Notes: a model not told the origin generated them from the letters alone. A stretch of DNA of 64,000 bases from Desulfoscipio geothermicus (GCA_016841205.1 JAENZP010000004.1:62001-126000), one strand, 5' to 3'. Counted from the stretch's first letter, positions 44,662-54,250 are shown. A program made the numbers and translations.

Positions 44662-45855
44662 TTGAAACTAGCTGAGCGTGCCCAAAACATCAGTCCATCT
44701 CCCACCTTATCTATTGACGCCCAGGCCAAGAAAATGACGGCCGGGGGGATAAAGGTGATAAACTTCGGCGCCGGCGAGCCGGACTTCGATACACCGGAGA
44801 ATATTAAGCAGGCCGCGGTAATGGCTATTGCTAATGGGATGACCAAATATACTCCGGTAGCCGGTATTGAGCCTTTGCGCCAGGCTATAGTTAAAAAGCT
44901 GGCTGAGGATAATGGCTTGCAGTATGAGCCCAGCCAGATAGTGGTTTCCGCCGGGGCTAAGCATTCGCTGTATAATGTCTTTCAGGTGCTGTGCCAGGAA
45001 GGGGACGAAGTGATTTTGCCCGCCCCATACTGGGTGACCTACCTGGAACAAATTAAATTGACGGGTGCCAAGCCTGTTATCGTGCCCACTACGGTGGAAA
45101 ATGGCTTCAAGCTGACGCCTGCACAGCTGCAAAGCTCTATCACTCCCAATAGCCGGCTATTTGTATTAAACAGTCCCAGCAACCCAACAGGTGTTGTGTA
45201 TACCAAAGCTGAGTTGGAGGCCCTGGGAGAAATATTAGAAAAGAATAACATAACCATTATTTCTGATGAAATATATGAAAAATTAATTTATGACGGTGGC
45301 CGGCATGTTAGTATTGCTTCTTTAAGTTCGGGTTTAAAAGATTTGACCGTCGTAATCAATGGGGTTTCCAAATCTTATGCCATGACCGGGTGGCGCATAG
45401 GTTATGCTGCTGCGCCGCAGCCGGTAGCCAAGGCTATGGCTGACCTACAAAGCCACTCAACCTCTAATCCTACTTCCATTGCCCAAGCGGCTAGCCTGGA
45501 AGCCCTTACCGGCACTCAGGAATCTGTGCAGCAAATGGTGGCTGAGTTTGTCAAACGGCGAGATTATATGGTAGATAGATTAACTGCTATTCCCGGTGTC
45601 CAGTGCAATCGTCCAGGCGGGGCATTTTATGTATTCCCGGACGTAAAGGCGCTAATGGGCAAAAGTTATGCCTCTGAAGCTATTAATAGTGCGACTGACC
45701 TGGCCAGGTTGCTTTTGGAAAAAGAACACGTGGCTATTGTACCCGGCGTGGCCTTTGGTAATGACAATTGTTTCCGTCTTTCTTATGCAACCTCAATGGA
45801 TAACATCCGTGAGGGGCTCGACCTAATCGAAAAGGTACTCAAAGAACTGCAATAA
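44662..45855 (+). CDS. aspC: Aspartate aminotransferase (class I, subgroup gamma)
   Basis: Interconverts aspartate/oxaloacetate and glutamate/2-oxoglutarate with PLP. The 397 residues have 'SPSNPTG', 'ISDEIYEKL', the PLP lysine in 'GVSKSYAMTGWRIG' and the C-terminal Arg in 'FRLSYA'. It provides aspartate, the entry to the diaminopimelate branch encoded just upstream. TTG start with AGGAGG. Some gamma-subgroup enzymes also use prephenate or aromatic acids, which cannot be excluded. Confidence 0.9.
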   Translation: MKLAERAQNISPSPTLSIDAQAKKMTAGGIKVINFGAGEPDFDTPENIKQAAVMAIANGMTKYTPVAGIEPLRQAIVKKLAEDNGLQYEPSQIVVSAGAKHSLYNVFQVLCQEGDEVILPAPYWVTYLEQIKLTGAKPVIVPTTVENGFKLTPAQLQSSITPNSRLFVLNSPSNPTGVVYTKAELEALGEILEKNNITIISDEIYEKLIYDGGRHVSIASLSSGLKDLTVVINGVSKSYAMTGWRIGYAAAPQPVAKAMADLQSHSTSNPTSIAQAASLEALTGTQESVQQMVAEFVKRRDYMVDRLTAIPGVQCNRPGGAFYVFPDVKALMGKSYASEAINSATDLARLLLEKEHVAIVPGVAFGNDNCFRLSYATSMDNIREGLDLIEKVLKELQ

Positions 45856-46081
45856 TAATCAGAGCATAATCGGCCCCAGACGGTATTAATAAACGCGTTG
45901 TGGGATATCTACCATGGCGTGTTTTTAAATATCTTTTATTAGTTACATATCGGTTTTGGATAAAGAATATCATTGATTTTCTTTTTATTAAAAGGAATTT
46001 CTTTTTTTAGGTAGAAAAATTATTTTTAGTATCTAGAGTCAATACTATATATACAACAAAACAAGGCTGGGTGGTGGAATA

Positions 46082-46960
46082 TTGATCAAAAGCATGACCG
46101 GGTTCGGGCGTGGAGAAACAAATTCGGATGCCTTAAAAATAAATATTGAAATGAAGTCGGTAAATCATCGCTATTGCGAAATTGTTTTGCACATGCCACG
46201 GTCTATGAATGTACTAGAAGACCGTATTAAGCGGGTAATACAACAAAAAATTGCCCGCGGTAGGGTGGATGTATATATAAATGTGCATATGTGTGGCCCA
46301 GACAGGACTAAGGTAAAAGTGGATGAATCTCTGGCAGCCTCTTACATACAGGCGGTAAAGGAGCTTAAAGATAAATTGCCCTTGACCGGGGAGGCAAGTG
46401 TGACGGAATTGCTGCAGTTACCTGGTGTGTTTTCTTTGGAAGAGCCCGAAGAGGATATGGAACAATGGTGGCCTGATATTACAGCGGCATTAGAGCAAGC
46501 CCGGACAGGATTAATGGACATGCGTGTCAAAGAGGGAGACTTATTAGCTGTTGATATCAAGGAACGGAGCGGACACATAGCTGCGTTTGTCAATGAAATA
46601 GAACAGCGTTCACCGGTGGTGGTAGAGGAATATCGCGAGCGACTTCGCCAGCGACTGCACGGTCTACTGGAGTCCGGGACGTTGGATCCGACCCGGCTGG
46701 ATGGCGAGGTGGTGCTACTTGCAGAGCGATCCAGTATTGCGGAAGAAATTGTGCGGTTGAGAAGTCACCTGTTGCAGCTGGGTGATTGTCTGAAACTCAA
46801 TACCCCGGTGGGACGAAAACTTGATTTTTTATTGCAGGAGCTTAACCGGGAAATTAATACCATTTCCTCAAAATCTTCTGATTTGACCATCAACCGTACT
46901 GTTGTAGAAGTTAAAAGTGAATTTGAAAAAATAAGGGAACAGATCCAGAATATTGAATGA
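46082..46960 (+). CDS. yicC: YicC/YloC-family endoribonuclease
   Basis: A 292-residue member of the YicC family, recently recognised as endoribonucleases acting in small-RNA turnover. '[11 protein letters not shown]' at the start and the C-terminal block '[22 protein letters not shown]' are the family signatures. TTG start with a GGTGG site. In most Firmicutes this gene stands before remA, gmk and rpoZ, as it does here; the remA start lies 17 bases after its stop. Confidence 0.92.
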   Translation: MIKSMTGFGRGETNSDALKINIEMKSVNHRYCEIVLHMPRSMNVLEDRIKRVIQQKIARGRVDVYINVHMCGPDRTKVKVDESLAASYIQAVKELKDKLPLTGEASVTELLQLPGVFSLEEPEEDMEQWWPDITAALEQARTGLMDMRVKEGDLLAVDIKERSGHIAAFVNEIEQRSPVVVEEYRERLRQRLHGLLESGTLDPTRLDGEVVLLAERSSIAEEIVRLRSHLLQLGDCLKLNTPVGRKLDFLLQELNREINTISSKSSDLTINRTVVEVKSEFEKIREQIQNIE

Positions 46961-46977
46961 TAAGGGGGGGCAAGGAA

Positions 46978-47247
46978 ATGGAAATAAAATTAATAAACAT
47001 TGGTTTTGGCAATATTGTTTCAGCCAACCGGATTATTGCCATTGTCAGTCCTGAATCGGCACCAATTAAAAGAATCATCACCGAGGCCAGAGACAGGGGC
47101 ATGCTGGTTGACGCCACTTACGGCCGCCGTACCAGGGCAGTCATTATTACAGACAGTGATCATGTCATCCTTTCAGCGGTGCAGCCTGAAACGGTGGCCC
47201 ATCGTTTGGTCAATAAGGATAGTGCTGTTGGGAACGATGAGGAGTAA
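46978..47247 (+). CDS. remA: Extracellular matrix regulator RemA (DUF370)
   Basis: An 89-residue DNA-binding protein that in Bacillus activates matrix and osmoprotection genes. It begins '[18 protein letters not shown]' and carries '[18 protein letters not shown]', both invariant in the family. ATG after AAGG/GGGGGG. The end overlaps the start of gmk by 11 bases. Confidence 0.94.
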   Translation: MEIKLINIGFGNIVSANRIIAIVSPESAPIKRIITEARDRGMLVDATYGRRTRAVIITDSDHVILSAVQPETVAHRLVNKDSAVGNDEE

Positions 47248-47848
47248 AACCAGGGGGAATTTAATAGTGATATCGGGCCCTTCCGGGTCCGGCAAGGGAA
47301 CTGTTTGCCAGGGCCTTTTTAAAGAACTGGCGAACTTGCAGCTTTCCATTTCAGCGACGAGCAGAAAACCTCGCGGTGCTGAACAGCATGGGGTTGATTA
47401 TTATTTTTTAACCCAGGAACAATTTGAGCTAATGATTGCCGGTAATAAGTTGTTGGAATGGGCCGATGTATACGGGAATTATTATGGGACCCCGCAACAG
47501 CCTGTGGTAGATGCTGTTAACCTGGGCGTGGATGTTATTTTAGAAATTGACGTCCAAGGTGCATTGCAAGTTAAAAGCAAATATGCTGATAGCGTATTAA
47601 TATTTTTAATTCCTCCATCCCGGGCTGAACTGGCTAGGCGTCTAAAAAACAGGGGTACGGACAGTAGCGGAGATGTTGAACACCGGCTGCAGTGGGCGGA
47701 AAGGGAAATTAAAGAAATACGTAAGTATGATTACTTGGTCATTAACGATGACCTGGTTGACGCTGTCCAAAGGGTATGTGCTATCATTACTGCGGAAAGG
47801 TGTCGTCCGAGGCTTTTTGATATAGACTTGTTTTTACAAAATTATTAA
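47237..47848 (+). CDS. gmk: Guanylate kinase
   Basis: Phosphorylates GMP to GDP. The 203 residues start '[17 protein letters not shown]' with P-loop 'GPSGSGKGT', and contain the GMP-binding '[14 protein letters not shown]' and 'EIDVQGA'. I chose the ATG at 47237, which overlaps remA, because the first beta strand needs 'NLIVIS'; a GTG at 47267 has a better AGGGGG but would cut this strand. Confidence 0.95.
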   Translation: MRSKTRGNLIVISGPSGSGKGTVCQGLFKELANLQLSISATSRKPRGAEQHGVDYYFLTQEQFELMIAGNKLLEWADVYGNYYGTPQQPVVDAVNLGVDVILEIDVQGALQVKSKYADSVLIFLIPPSRAELARRLKNRGTDSSGDVEHRLQWAEREIKEIRKYDYLVINDDLVDAVQRVCAIITAERCRPRLFDIDLFLQNY

Positions 47849-48032
47849 ATTGCCTGATAACCAGGTTGTTAAGAACTATTTTATTGGGATTGCATATACT
47901 CGTCGTAATTTATATAAATTTGTTTAGGAGAGCATATCTACATAATATATTTAAATTACGAGGTATATACTTTAAAATAAGTAGTCCTAACTTAGCATTA
48001 CGATAATAATATATTTGGAGGTTTAAGCTCTG

Positions 48033-48257
48033 ATGGCCCTGAATAAACCTTCTTTAGATGATTTAATGGATTATGTGGACAGCCGGTATACGCTAGTGGT
48101 GATATCGGCTAAACGTGCGCGTCAAGTAACGGAAATAGCCATCCAACAAGATGAAGAGGAAAAAACCTGGGTATTTGATAAACCTGTCTCGGCGGCGTTG
48201 AAAGAAGTTGCTCGGGGGAATGTAACGTTCCGGAGAACCAAGCAGGGGATTAAATAA
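48033..48257 (+). CDS. rpoZ: RNA polymerase omega subunit
   Basis: A 74-residue subunit that helps to assemble and stabilise beta-prime. 'RYTLVVISAKRARQV' and 'KPVSAALKEVARGNV' are the conserved blocks. The ATG is set by TTGGAGGTT. A 180-bp AT-rich gap separates it from gmk, and coaBC starts 12 bp after its stop. Confidence 0.94.
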   Translation: MALNKPSLDDLMDYVDSRYTLVVISAKRARQVTEIAIQQDEEEKTWVFDKPVSAALKEVARGNVTFRRTKQGIK

Positions 48258-48269
48258 CGGGGGTGACTC

Positions 48270-49487
48270 ATGCTTACGGGTAAATGCTTTGTTATTGGGG
48301 TTACCGGCGGAATTGCCGCTTACCGTGCTCTGGATCTGGTAAGTAACCTGGTCAAGGGCGGTGCCGAGGTGCATGTAATCATGACCGCCGGAGCGCAGCA
48401 ATTCGTAAGGCCCCTGGCGTTTGAATCCATTTCACATAACCGCGTGCACGTCGATACCTTTGAAACTCCGCCGGGCTGGCACTACCCTCACCTAGAGCTG
48501 GCCCGTCAAGCTGATATGGCCCTGATAGTGCCCGCTACCGCCAATATTTTAGCCAAACTGGCCTGCGGTTTAGCTGATGATTTGCTCACCACCACGGTAC
48601 TGGCCATGAGTTGCCCCGTGCTAGTCTGCCCTGCAATGAATGTGCACATGTACCTTAACCAAGTTGTGCAAGACAACTTGAGCCGCTTGCGCCGGATGGG
48701 CTTTAAAATAGTGGATCCGGCCGTGGGGCCTCAGGCCTGTGGGGATGAGGGACCGGGACGGCTAGCCGATATGGCGGTGATCATGGAAAAGATTAAAGAG
48801 GTGCTGGAACTGAAAAAGGATTTGGCCCAGCGAACGGTTCTGGTTACTGCCGGGGGTACCCGGGAACCAATAGATCCGGTAAGATATGTAGGCAATCATA
48901 GTTCCGGCAAAATGGGCTATGCGCTGGCTGAAACAGCTGTCCATAGGGGGGCAAAGGTTTATCTGGTATCAGCGCCTACCCGGCTGGCGGCACCTGACGG
49001 GGTGCATTTAATTAACGTGGAGACCGCAGAGCAAATGTATCAAGCGGTGCTGGAACTGTATCCCCGGGTGGATGTGGTCATTAAAGCAGCCGCTGTGGCA
49101 GATTACCGTCCCCGGGCAGCGGCTACCCAAAAAATCAAAAAAAATGAGGCCGGTCTAGTGCTGGAGCTGGAAAAAACCCCGGATATTTTAATGGATCTGG
49201 GCAAACAAAAAAAACACCAGCTGCTGGTGGGGTTTGCTGCTGAAACTGAGGATGTAATCAAACATGCCCGGGAAAAAGTAAATAAAAAGAATTTGGATCT
49301 GCTGGTAGCCAACGATGTCACACAACCAGGAGCCGGTTTTGGTTCCGATACTAATATAGTAAATATATTATATCCGGACGGAAAGGTGGAGCCACTGCCG
49401 GAGATGGATAAACTGGCACTTAGTAAGGTTATATGGGATAAAGTGTTGCAGTTGATGGCAGATAAAAAAACAAACGCAGCAGAGTAA
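48270..49487 (+). CDS. coaBC: Bifunctional phosphopantothenoylcysteine decarboxylase/synthetase
   Basis: Catalyses two successive steps of coenzyme A synthesis. The N-terminal CoaC flavoprotein domain (1-185) has 'GVTGGIAAYRALDL', the catalytic His region 'GWHYPHLEL' and 'PAMNVHMY'. The CoaB domain follows from 'VLVTAGGTREPIDPVRYVGN' and holds the Lys-rich 'KIKKNEAGLVLELEKTPDI'. The 405 residues are a normal fusion length. ATG after GGGGGTGA. Its stop codon lies inside a terminator hairpin. Confidence 0.95.
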   Translation: MLTGKCFVIGVTGGIAAYRALDLVSNLVKGGAEVHVIMTAGAQQFVRPLAFESISHNRVHVDTFETPPGWHYPHLELARQADMALIVPATANILAKLACGLADDLLTTTVLAMSCPVLVCPAMNVHMYLNQVVQDNLSRLRRMGFKIVDPAVGPQACGDEGPGRLADMAVIMEKIKEVLELKKDLAQRTVLVTAGGTREPIDPVRYVGNHSSGKMGYALAETAVHRGAKVYLVSAPTRLAAPDGVHLINVETAEQMYQAVLELYPRVDVVIKAAAVADYRPRAAATQKIKKNEAGLVLELEKTPDILMDLGKQKKHQLLVGFAAETEDVIKHAREKVNKKNLDLLVANDVTQPGAGFGSDTNIVNILYPDGKVEPLPEMDKLALSKVIWDKVLQLMADKKTNAAE

Positions 49488-49498
49488 TTTGCTGCGTT
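49473..49498 (+). terminator. Terminator overlapping the coaBC stop
   Basis: AACGCAGCA/TGCTGCGTT with an 8-base loop, followed by an AT-rich stretch with TTTTTT. The stem includes the last codons and the stop of coaBC. Confidence 0.75.
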
Positions 49499-49523
49499 AT
49501 ATTATATTTTTTCCATTTCCACA

Positions 49524-49549
49524 CGAGTTATTTATTAACTCGGCTTTTT
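49524..49549 (+). terminator. Second terminator after coaBC
   Basis: CGAGTTA/TAACTCG with a short loop, followed by GC and six Ts. Together with the hairpin 25 bp earlier it makes a tandem terminator. Confidence 0.75.
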
Positions 49550-49949
49550 TAGGTCATTCAAAGCTGATTCAGCAGGTTTGTTTCTCTGGCTCTGTATCTG
49601 GCCGTGTACATGCGATGGTCCCGTACAACCAGGCCAACATTCTATGCGATCGATCAGCCTGCAATGTTGGCCTTGCTTACCAGCATGTGCTCGCCAAGTT
49701 TGAATAAGTTTCAGGCCTCGGTCAACTTGCCTGGTGCATTTGCATTAGGCATTAAATTTGGGCTGAGATAGGCTTAAACGGGCAAAATGCCGGCTCATGA
49801 TATCGTATGTGCAAGTAATTTTTAATAATGGCTCTAATATAAATAAGTATCAAAAAGCTTGTTATTGGACAATGTAAATACCTCCGGTTAAATTGTAAAT
49901 AGCAGTATGAACATCTGTCAACAAATAAATGGAAAGGAAGAATTATATA
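49550..49949. other. Intergenic region with a long inverted repeat
   Basis: About 400 bp. The first half is GC-richer than normal intergenic DNA and contains AGGCCAACATT (49631-49641) and its perfect complement (49663-49673), separated by 21 bases that include GCGATCGATC. Short minus-strand frames there look like protein but are interrupted by stops, so a decayed gene or mobile element is possible. The second half is AT-rich leader of the next gene. Confidence 0.35.
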
Positions 49950-50873
49950 GTGACCAATGTTTTCAACAATGTCTTGGAACTGGTGGGTCATACTCCTGTG
50001 GTTAGGCTAAATAAAGTGACTGATGACTGTGGTGCGCGAATACTTGCCAAGCTTGAGATGGTTAATCCCAGCGGCAGTGCCAAAGCCCGGGCGGCGCTTG
50101 GCATGATAGACGCTGCCGAAAAGGTGGGGATTATACAGACGGGCACCGTTATTGTGGAGCCTACCAGCGGCAACCAGGGTATTGCCCTGGCCATGGTAGG
50201 CGCGGTTAAGGGGTACCGGGTGATTGTAGTGATGCCTGAATCGATGAGTGAAGAGAGAAGGAAGCTGGCCCGGGCATACGGGGCTGAGGTGGTGCTTACA
50301 CCTGCTGACAAGGATGTGGACGGGGCCGTGAAAAAGGCCCGGGAAATGGTCCAGCAAATACCAGGGGCCTGGATGCCGGATCAGTTTACCAACCCGGATA
50401 ACCCGGCGTTTCATGAACATACCACGGCCCAGGAAATATTGGATCAGGTAGACGGCGACATTGACGCTTACGTGGCCGGTGTAGGTACGGGTGGTACTCT
50501 GACCGGCGTAGCCCGGGTGTTGAAGAAAAAATATCCTCAAATCAAGATTTATGCAGTTGAACCTAAAAAATCGGCGGTGTTATCGGGTGGTAAACCGGGA
50601 CGGCACGGCATTCAGGGTATCGGGGATGGTTTTGTGCCCGCCAACCTGGACCTGGCGTTGGTAGATTCCCCATATGCCGTATCCGACGAAGATGCTTTTA
50701 ATATGACCAGACGTTTGGCTCGGGAAGAGGGCTTGCTGGTGGGTATCTCCAGTGGCGCTGTCGTGTATGCTGCGGTGGCCTTGGGCCGGGAACTTGGGCC
50801 GGGTAAAACCGTGCTTGCAATCTTGCCTGATACTGGCGAGCGGTACCTGAGCACCCCGGTTTTCGAAGGCTAA
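49950..50873 (+). CDS. cysK: Cysteine synthase-like PLP enzyme with variant active-site motifs
   Basis: A 307-residue fold type II enzyme closest to O-acetylserine sulfhydrylase. The phosphate loop 'GVGTGGTLTGV' and the end 'PDTGERYLSTPVF' are standard. Two active-site motifs are not: the PLP lysine stands in 'GSAKAR' where CysK has SVKDR, and the substrate loop is 'TSGNQG' where CysK has TSGNTG. It may still make cysteine, or it may act on another acceptor or as a cysteine desulfhydrase. The GTG start follows AAAGGAAG; the earlier in-frame ATG at 49929 overlaps that site. Confidence 0.85.
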   Translation: MTNVFNNVLELVGHTPVVRLNKVTDDCGARILAKLEMVNPSGSAKARAALGMIDAAEKVGIIQTGTVIVEPTSGNQGIALAMVGAVKGYRVIVVMPESMSEERRKLARAYGAEVVLTPADKDVDGAVKKAREMVQQIPGAWMPDQFTNPDNPAFHEHTTAQEILDQVDGDIDAYVAGVGTGGTLTGVARVLKKKYPQIKIYAVEPKKSAVLSGGKPGRHGIQGIGDGFVPANLDLALVDSPYAVSDEDAFNMTRRLAREEGLLVGISSGAVVYAAVALGRELGPGKTVLAILPDTGERYLSTPVFEG

Positions 50874-50894
50874 GCTTTCAAATAAAAATACGGG

Positions 50895-50939
50895 AAAAAT
50901 GCGCTATAGTGCCCGAACAGACAGCCTGAGCGCATTTTT
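50895..50939 (+). terminator. Terminator after the cysK-like gene
   Basis: AAAAATGCGCT pairs with AGCGCATTTTT across a 23-base loop, 20 bp after the stop codon. Confidence 0.7.
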
Positions 50940-51007
50940 ATATTTTTATTTACACACAATTACTCTACCGTGGCATAATATGGATAAAAACCTGTCGGGT
51001 GATAATT

Positions 51008-51313
51008 ATGCTGATTAGTAAGTTAAAAAAAATACTTGGTTATAAAACATGGGCCGGGTCGCCACAGGTGGATATGGCGACTATAAAAATAGGCGAGTTG
51101 GTAGTTACTATGGCCCGCCGTATTTCCATTACAGTACCCCATGAGTTTTCGGTTTTCGTCCCCCGCGTAGAAATTAGACAGCGCTATTATCATGATAATC
51201 AACTGAAATATGAAAAGGAAATGATTTTTAACAGCCTTACCATCGTGCATGCCCCTCAGCACCCGCCGGTGGAGAGCGGGCAGGTACCCGTATCGAGCCA
51301 AAAGATGGATTGA
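51008..51313 (+). CDS. Conserved-looking small protein of unknown function
   Basis: A 101-residue protein, basic at the start ('MLISKLKKILGYKTW') and rich in beta-forming residues in the middle ('ITVPHEFSVFVPRVEIRQRYY'), with a Pro- and Gln-rich tail. No signal peptide or membrane helix. The ATG at 51008 fits the GGGTGAT site better than the GTG nine bases earlier. It lies between a terminator and priA, and could be cotranscribed with priA (77-bp gap). I do not recognise the family. Confidence 0.6.
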   Translation: MLISKLKKILGYKTWAGSPQVDMATIKIGELVVTMARRISITVPHEFSVFVPRVEIRQRYYHDNQLKYEKEMIFNSLTIVHAPQHPPVESGQVPVSSQKMD

Positions 51314-51389
51314 GGTGCACCATTGTTATAGTCTATAATTAAAATACACGCTTAAATTTCAGTTGATGGGACAAACTCGAGGGATATGC

Positions 51390-53630
51390 ATGAATAATCA
51401 ATTATATGCCGATGTGCTTGTGGAAGTACCGGGTTTATTTACTGACCATACATACCAGTACCAGGTACCTCCAAAGCTGGTGGGAATTATACAATACGGC
51501 AACCGGGTGAAGGTTTACTTCGGTAAACAGAAAGTTACCGGTTTTGTTGTAGGATTTAGTGAAAAAAGGGCTGTTGAAGGGGTTAAGGAAATCATTGACC
51601 TGGCAGATGAAAGGCCGTTATTTCGGAAAGATCAACTGGCCCTGGCCAAATGGCTGGCGAATTATTACTTTTGCAGCACTGTAAAGTCGCTGCAGTCCGT
51701 TATTGCTCCGGTGCTTAAAAGGACTGCCTCTAGGCCTGTGGAACGGCTTTATAGCGCCGTGGGGCCGGAGCAACTACCAGCGTTGCGGGAGCAGTTGGCC
51801 CGGTCGCCAAAAAGACTGGCGGTCCTGGAAACAGCACTGCTGCATCCTGGGCTGAGCAAACGGGAGCTAGCAACAGCAGCCGGTGTAACATTATATATAG
51901 TGAACCAATTGCGTGCGGGGGGGATGCTGAGGGTGGAAACCTATCTTTCCGCCAGGGATCCCTATTCGCAGTATAAAATAGTTAATCAAGCGCCAGTCAG
52001 CTTAACCGGTGAGCAAAGCCGTGCTGTGCGGGATATTGCAGCTTCCCTACAGCAGGGCGGACACCGGGTATTTATGCTGCATGGCGTTACGGGCAGCGGT
52101 AAAACCGAGGTTTACCTGCGCTGCATTGAGCAAGTATTGCACACCGGCCGGCAGGCCATCACTCTGGTGCCCGAGATAGCCTTAACCCCGCAGATGGTCC
52201 GGCTTTATAAGGCTCGCTTTGGCTGTAGTGTGGCAGTGCTGCACAGCCGCATGTCTGACGGTGAGAGATACGATGAATGGTCGCGTATTGAAAATGGCAG
52301 TGCTCCTGTAGTGCTGGGAGTGCGCTCAGCCATACTTGCACCGGTGCCTGATCCCGGTTTAATCATTATTGATGAGGAGCATGAACCGTCTTATAAGCAA
52401 GAGGAAGCACCTCGATATCACGCCCGGGCGGTGGCTCTTTACAGGGCACAAAAGAGCGGGGGGGTGCTTGTGCTGGGCAGTGCTACCCCTTCTTTGGAAT
52501 CTTACTGCCGGGCTTTCCCGGGTGGTGAGTATTCCTTGATTAATATGCCCAATAGAACTAATGGTAAAAGCATGCCTAATGTACAATTGATAGATATGCG
52601 CCGGGAAGTGCAATCCGGCAACAGTGGTATTTTTAGCTTGATATTATTGCAAAAACTACGCGAAAAACTTCATAACAAAGAACAGGCCATAGTTTTTTTA
52701 AACCGGCGGGGGTTTAAAACCCTGGTGGTTTGCCGAGAGTGCGGTCTGGTGTTGAAGTGCCCCCGCTGCGAGATTTCCCTTACTTATCATACTGACGGGC
52801 GTTTGCGCTGTCATTATTGCAACTATCGTATACAAGCGCCCAAGCGGTGTCCTGATTGCGGTGGCAGCCAGGTGGGCTATTTTGGTACAGGAACCCAGCG
52901 GGTGGAAATGGAATTGGCGGCGGCCTTGCCCGGGGCACGTATTTTGCGCATGGACGCTGATACTACCACTCGCAAGGGGTCACATGAACAGATACTAGCT
53001 GTCTTCAGCAATGGTGAAGCGGATATTTTAGTGGGCACGCAAATGGTGGCTAAAGGTTTGGATTTACCCGGGGTAACCTTGGTAGGGGTAATAAATGCCG
53101 ACAGTACATTACATATGCCGGACTTTCGGGCCGGGGAGCGTACCTTTCAACTGCTGGCCCAGGTGGCCGGCCGTACGGGCCGGGGGGACAAACCTGGCGA
53201 GGTATTGATCCAAACATACACCCCGGAACATTATGCGGTACAGGCCGCCTCCCGGCACAATTACCTGGCATTTTTTCAGAAGGAAATTGCAGTGCGCAAG
53301 GAAATGAGTTACCCCCCTTTTGCCAAGATGGTCAGGTTAATAGTGTCTGGTAAGGACGATGCCGCTGTACAGCAGGCGATGGGAAAAACACGTGCTCAGC
53401 TGGATAGGTTTGCCGAAGGGCTGAGCGGGGGAAAAATAATGATAGTGGGGCCCGCTCCGGCACCGTTATCCCGGCTAAAAGAAAATTACCGGTGGCACAT
53501 CATTCTTTGGAGTGCAGATTACCGGCAATTACGTTTGGTTATAGAACGGTTCTGTCAGGCCACCGGTGGCATCATACCGGGCAAAGAATTAAAGATGAGC
53601 ATAGATGTGGACCCTATGTATATTATGTAA
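51390..53630 (+). CDS. priA: Primosomal protein N' (replication restart helicase)
   Basis: Loads the replication machinery at collapsed forks. Order in the 746 residues: the 3'-DNA-binding domain at the N terminus, a winged helix, a helicase core with Walker A 'GVTGSGKTEV', 'IIDEEHEPSYK' and 'LVLGSATPS', a zinc-binding insertion with four CxxC pairs ('CRECGLVLKCPRC' and 'CHYCNYRI..CPDCGG'), and helicase motifs V-VI ('GRTGRGDKPG'). ATG at 51390 follows GAGGG; an earlier ATG has none. It opens the conserved priA-def-fmt-rsmB-rlmN run. Confidence 0.95.
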   Translation: MNNQLYADVLVEVPGLFTDHTYQYQVPPKLVGIIQYGNRVKVYFGKQKVTGFVVGFSEKRAVEGVKEIIDLADERPLFRKDQLALAKWLANYYFCSTVKSLQSVIAPVLKRTASRPVERLYSAVGPEQLPALREQLARSPKRLAVLETALLHPGLSKRELATAAGVTLYIVNQLRAGGMLRVETYLSARDPYSQYKIVNQAPVSLTGEQSRAVRDIAASLQQGGHRVFMLHGVTGSGKTEVYLRCIEQVLHTGRQAITLVPEIALTPQMVRLYKARFGCSVAVLHSRMSDGERYDEWSRIENGSAPVVLGVRSAILAPVPDPGLIIIDEEHEPSYKQEEAPRYHARAVALYRAQKSGGVLVLGSATPSLESYCRAFPGGEYSLINMPNRTNGKSMPNVQLIDMRREVQSGNSGIFSLILLQKLREKLHNKEQAIVFLNRRGFKTLVVCRECGLVLKCPRCEISLTYHTDGRLRCHYCNYRIQAPKRCPDCGGSQVGYFGTGTQRVEMELAAALPGARILRMDADTTTRKGSHEQILAVFSNGEADILVGTQMVAKGLDLPGVTLVGVINADSTLHMPDFRAGERTFQLLAQVAGRTGRGDKPGEVLIQTYTPEHYAVQAASRHNYLAFFQKEIAVRKEMSYPPFAKMVRLIVSGKDDAAVQQAMGKTRAQLDRFAEGLSGGKIMIVGPAPAPLSRLKENYRWHIILWSADYRQLRLVIERFCQATGGIIPGKELKMSIDVDPMYIM

Positions 53631-53644
53631 GGATTGTCAAGTGT

Positions 53645-53719
53645 TTATCCGATAGCTAACCGCTGTTAATACTCCCGCTTCTTTAAGCGGGAGATAAGCA
53701 GCGCTAAGCTCATGGATAA
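53645..53719 (+). promoter_or_regulatory. Extended hairpin in the priA-def gap
   Basis: Nested pairing: TTATCC (53645-53650) with GGATAA (53714-53719), CGCTG (53661-53665) with CAGCG (53699-53703), and CTCCCGCTT with AAGCGGGAG (53672-53680, 53685-53693) around a CTTT loop. Its position upstream of def suggests a leader RNA element or a processing site. Confidence 0.45.
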
Positions 53720-53729
53720 CAGCTTCTAA

Positions 53730-53761
53730 GATTCAGATGGGGTTAAAACCTCACCTGAATC
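53730..53761 (+). promoter_or_regulatory. Second hairpin just before def
   Basis: GATTCAG/CTGAATC with TGGGG/CCTCA (one G-T pair) on top and a TTAAAA loop. No T tract follows, so an attenuator of the usual kind is not obvious. Confidence 0.4.
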
Positions 53762-53797
53762 AAGTATTTGTTTATAAAATAAGGAGGTAGTGTAACG

Positions 53798-54250
53798 TTG
53801 GCTATATATAGAGTTGTAGAAGTCGGAGATGCTATATTAAGGGATAAGGCGCTCCAGGTTACCAAGCTGGGTCCCCATATTGATAAATTGCTGGATAATA
53901 TGCGTGATACAATGTATGCCAATCAGGGTGTGGGATTGGCTGCTCCGCAAATTGGGGTACCCAAGCGGGCGATTGTGGTCGATGTAGGCGCAGGTTTGGT
54001 AGAGTTTATCAATCCTGTGCTTGCAGAAACCGCTGGTACGCAAATTGATAGCGAGGGCTGCCTCAGTATTCCCGGTGTTATGGGTGAAGTTACTCGTGCT
54101 GAGCGGGTCAAGGTTAAAGGCTTAAACCGGGCCGGTGACGAAATCGAGCTCGAGGCCCATGGCTTTTTTGCCCGGGCACTACAGCATGAAATAGACCACC
54201 TGGAAGGAATTTTATTTATTGATAAAGCAAAGAATTTAAAAAAGGTATAG
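53798..54250 (+). CDS. def: Peptide deformylase
   Basis: Removes the formyl group from nascent proteins. All three motifs of this metalloenzyme are present in its 150 residues: 'GVGLAAPQIG', 'EGCLSIPG' (metal-binding Cys) and 'QHEIDHLEG' (two metal-binding His and the catalytic Glu). TTG start after AAGGAGG. fmt, which codes for the enzyme adding the formyl group, follows 36 bp later. Confidence 0.96.
   Translation: MAIYRVVEVGDAILRDKALQVTKLGPHIDKLLDNMRDTMYANQGVGLAAPQIGVPKRAIVVDVGAGLVEFINPVLAETAGTQIDSEGCLSIPGVMGEVTRAERVKVKGLNRAGDEIELEAHGFFARALQHEIDHLEGILFIDKAKNLKKV

Noticed and set aside
49489..49707. 72-codon frame after coaBC
   Set aside because: It starts inside a terminator hairpin and runs through a second one; it has no ribosome binding site.
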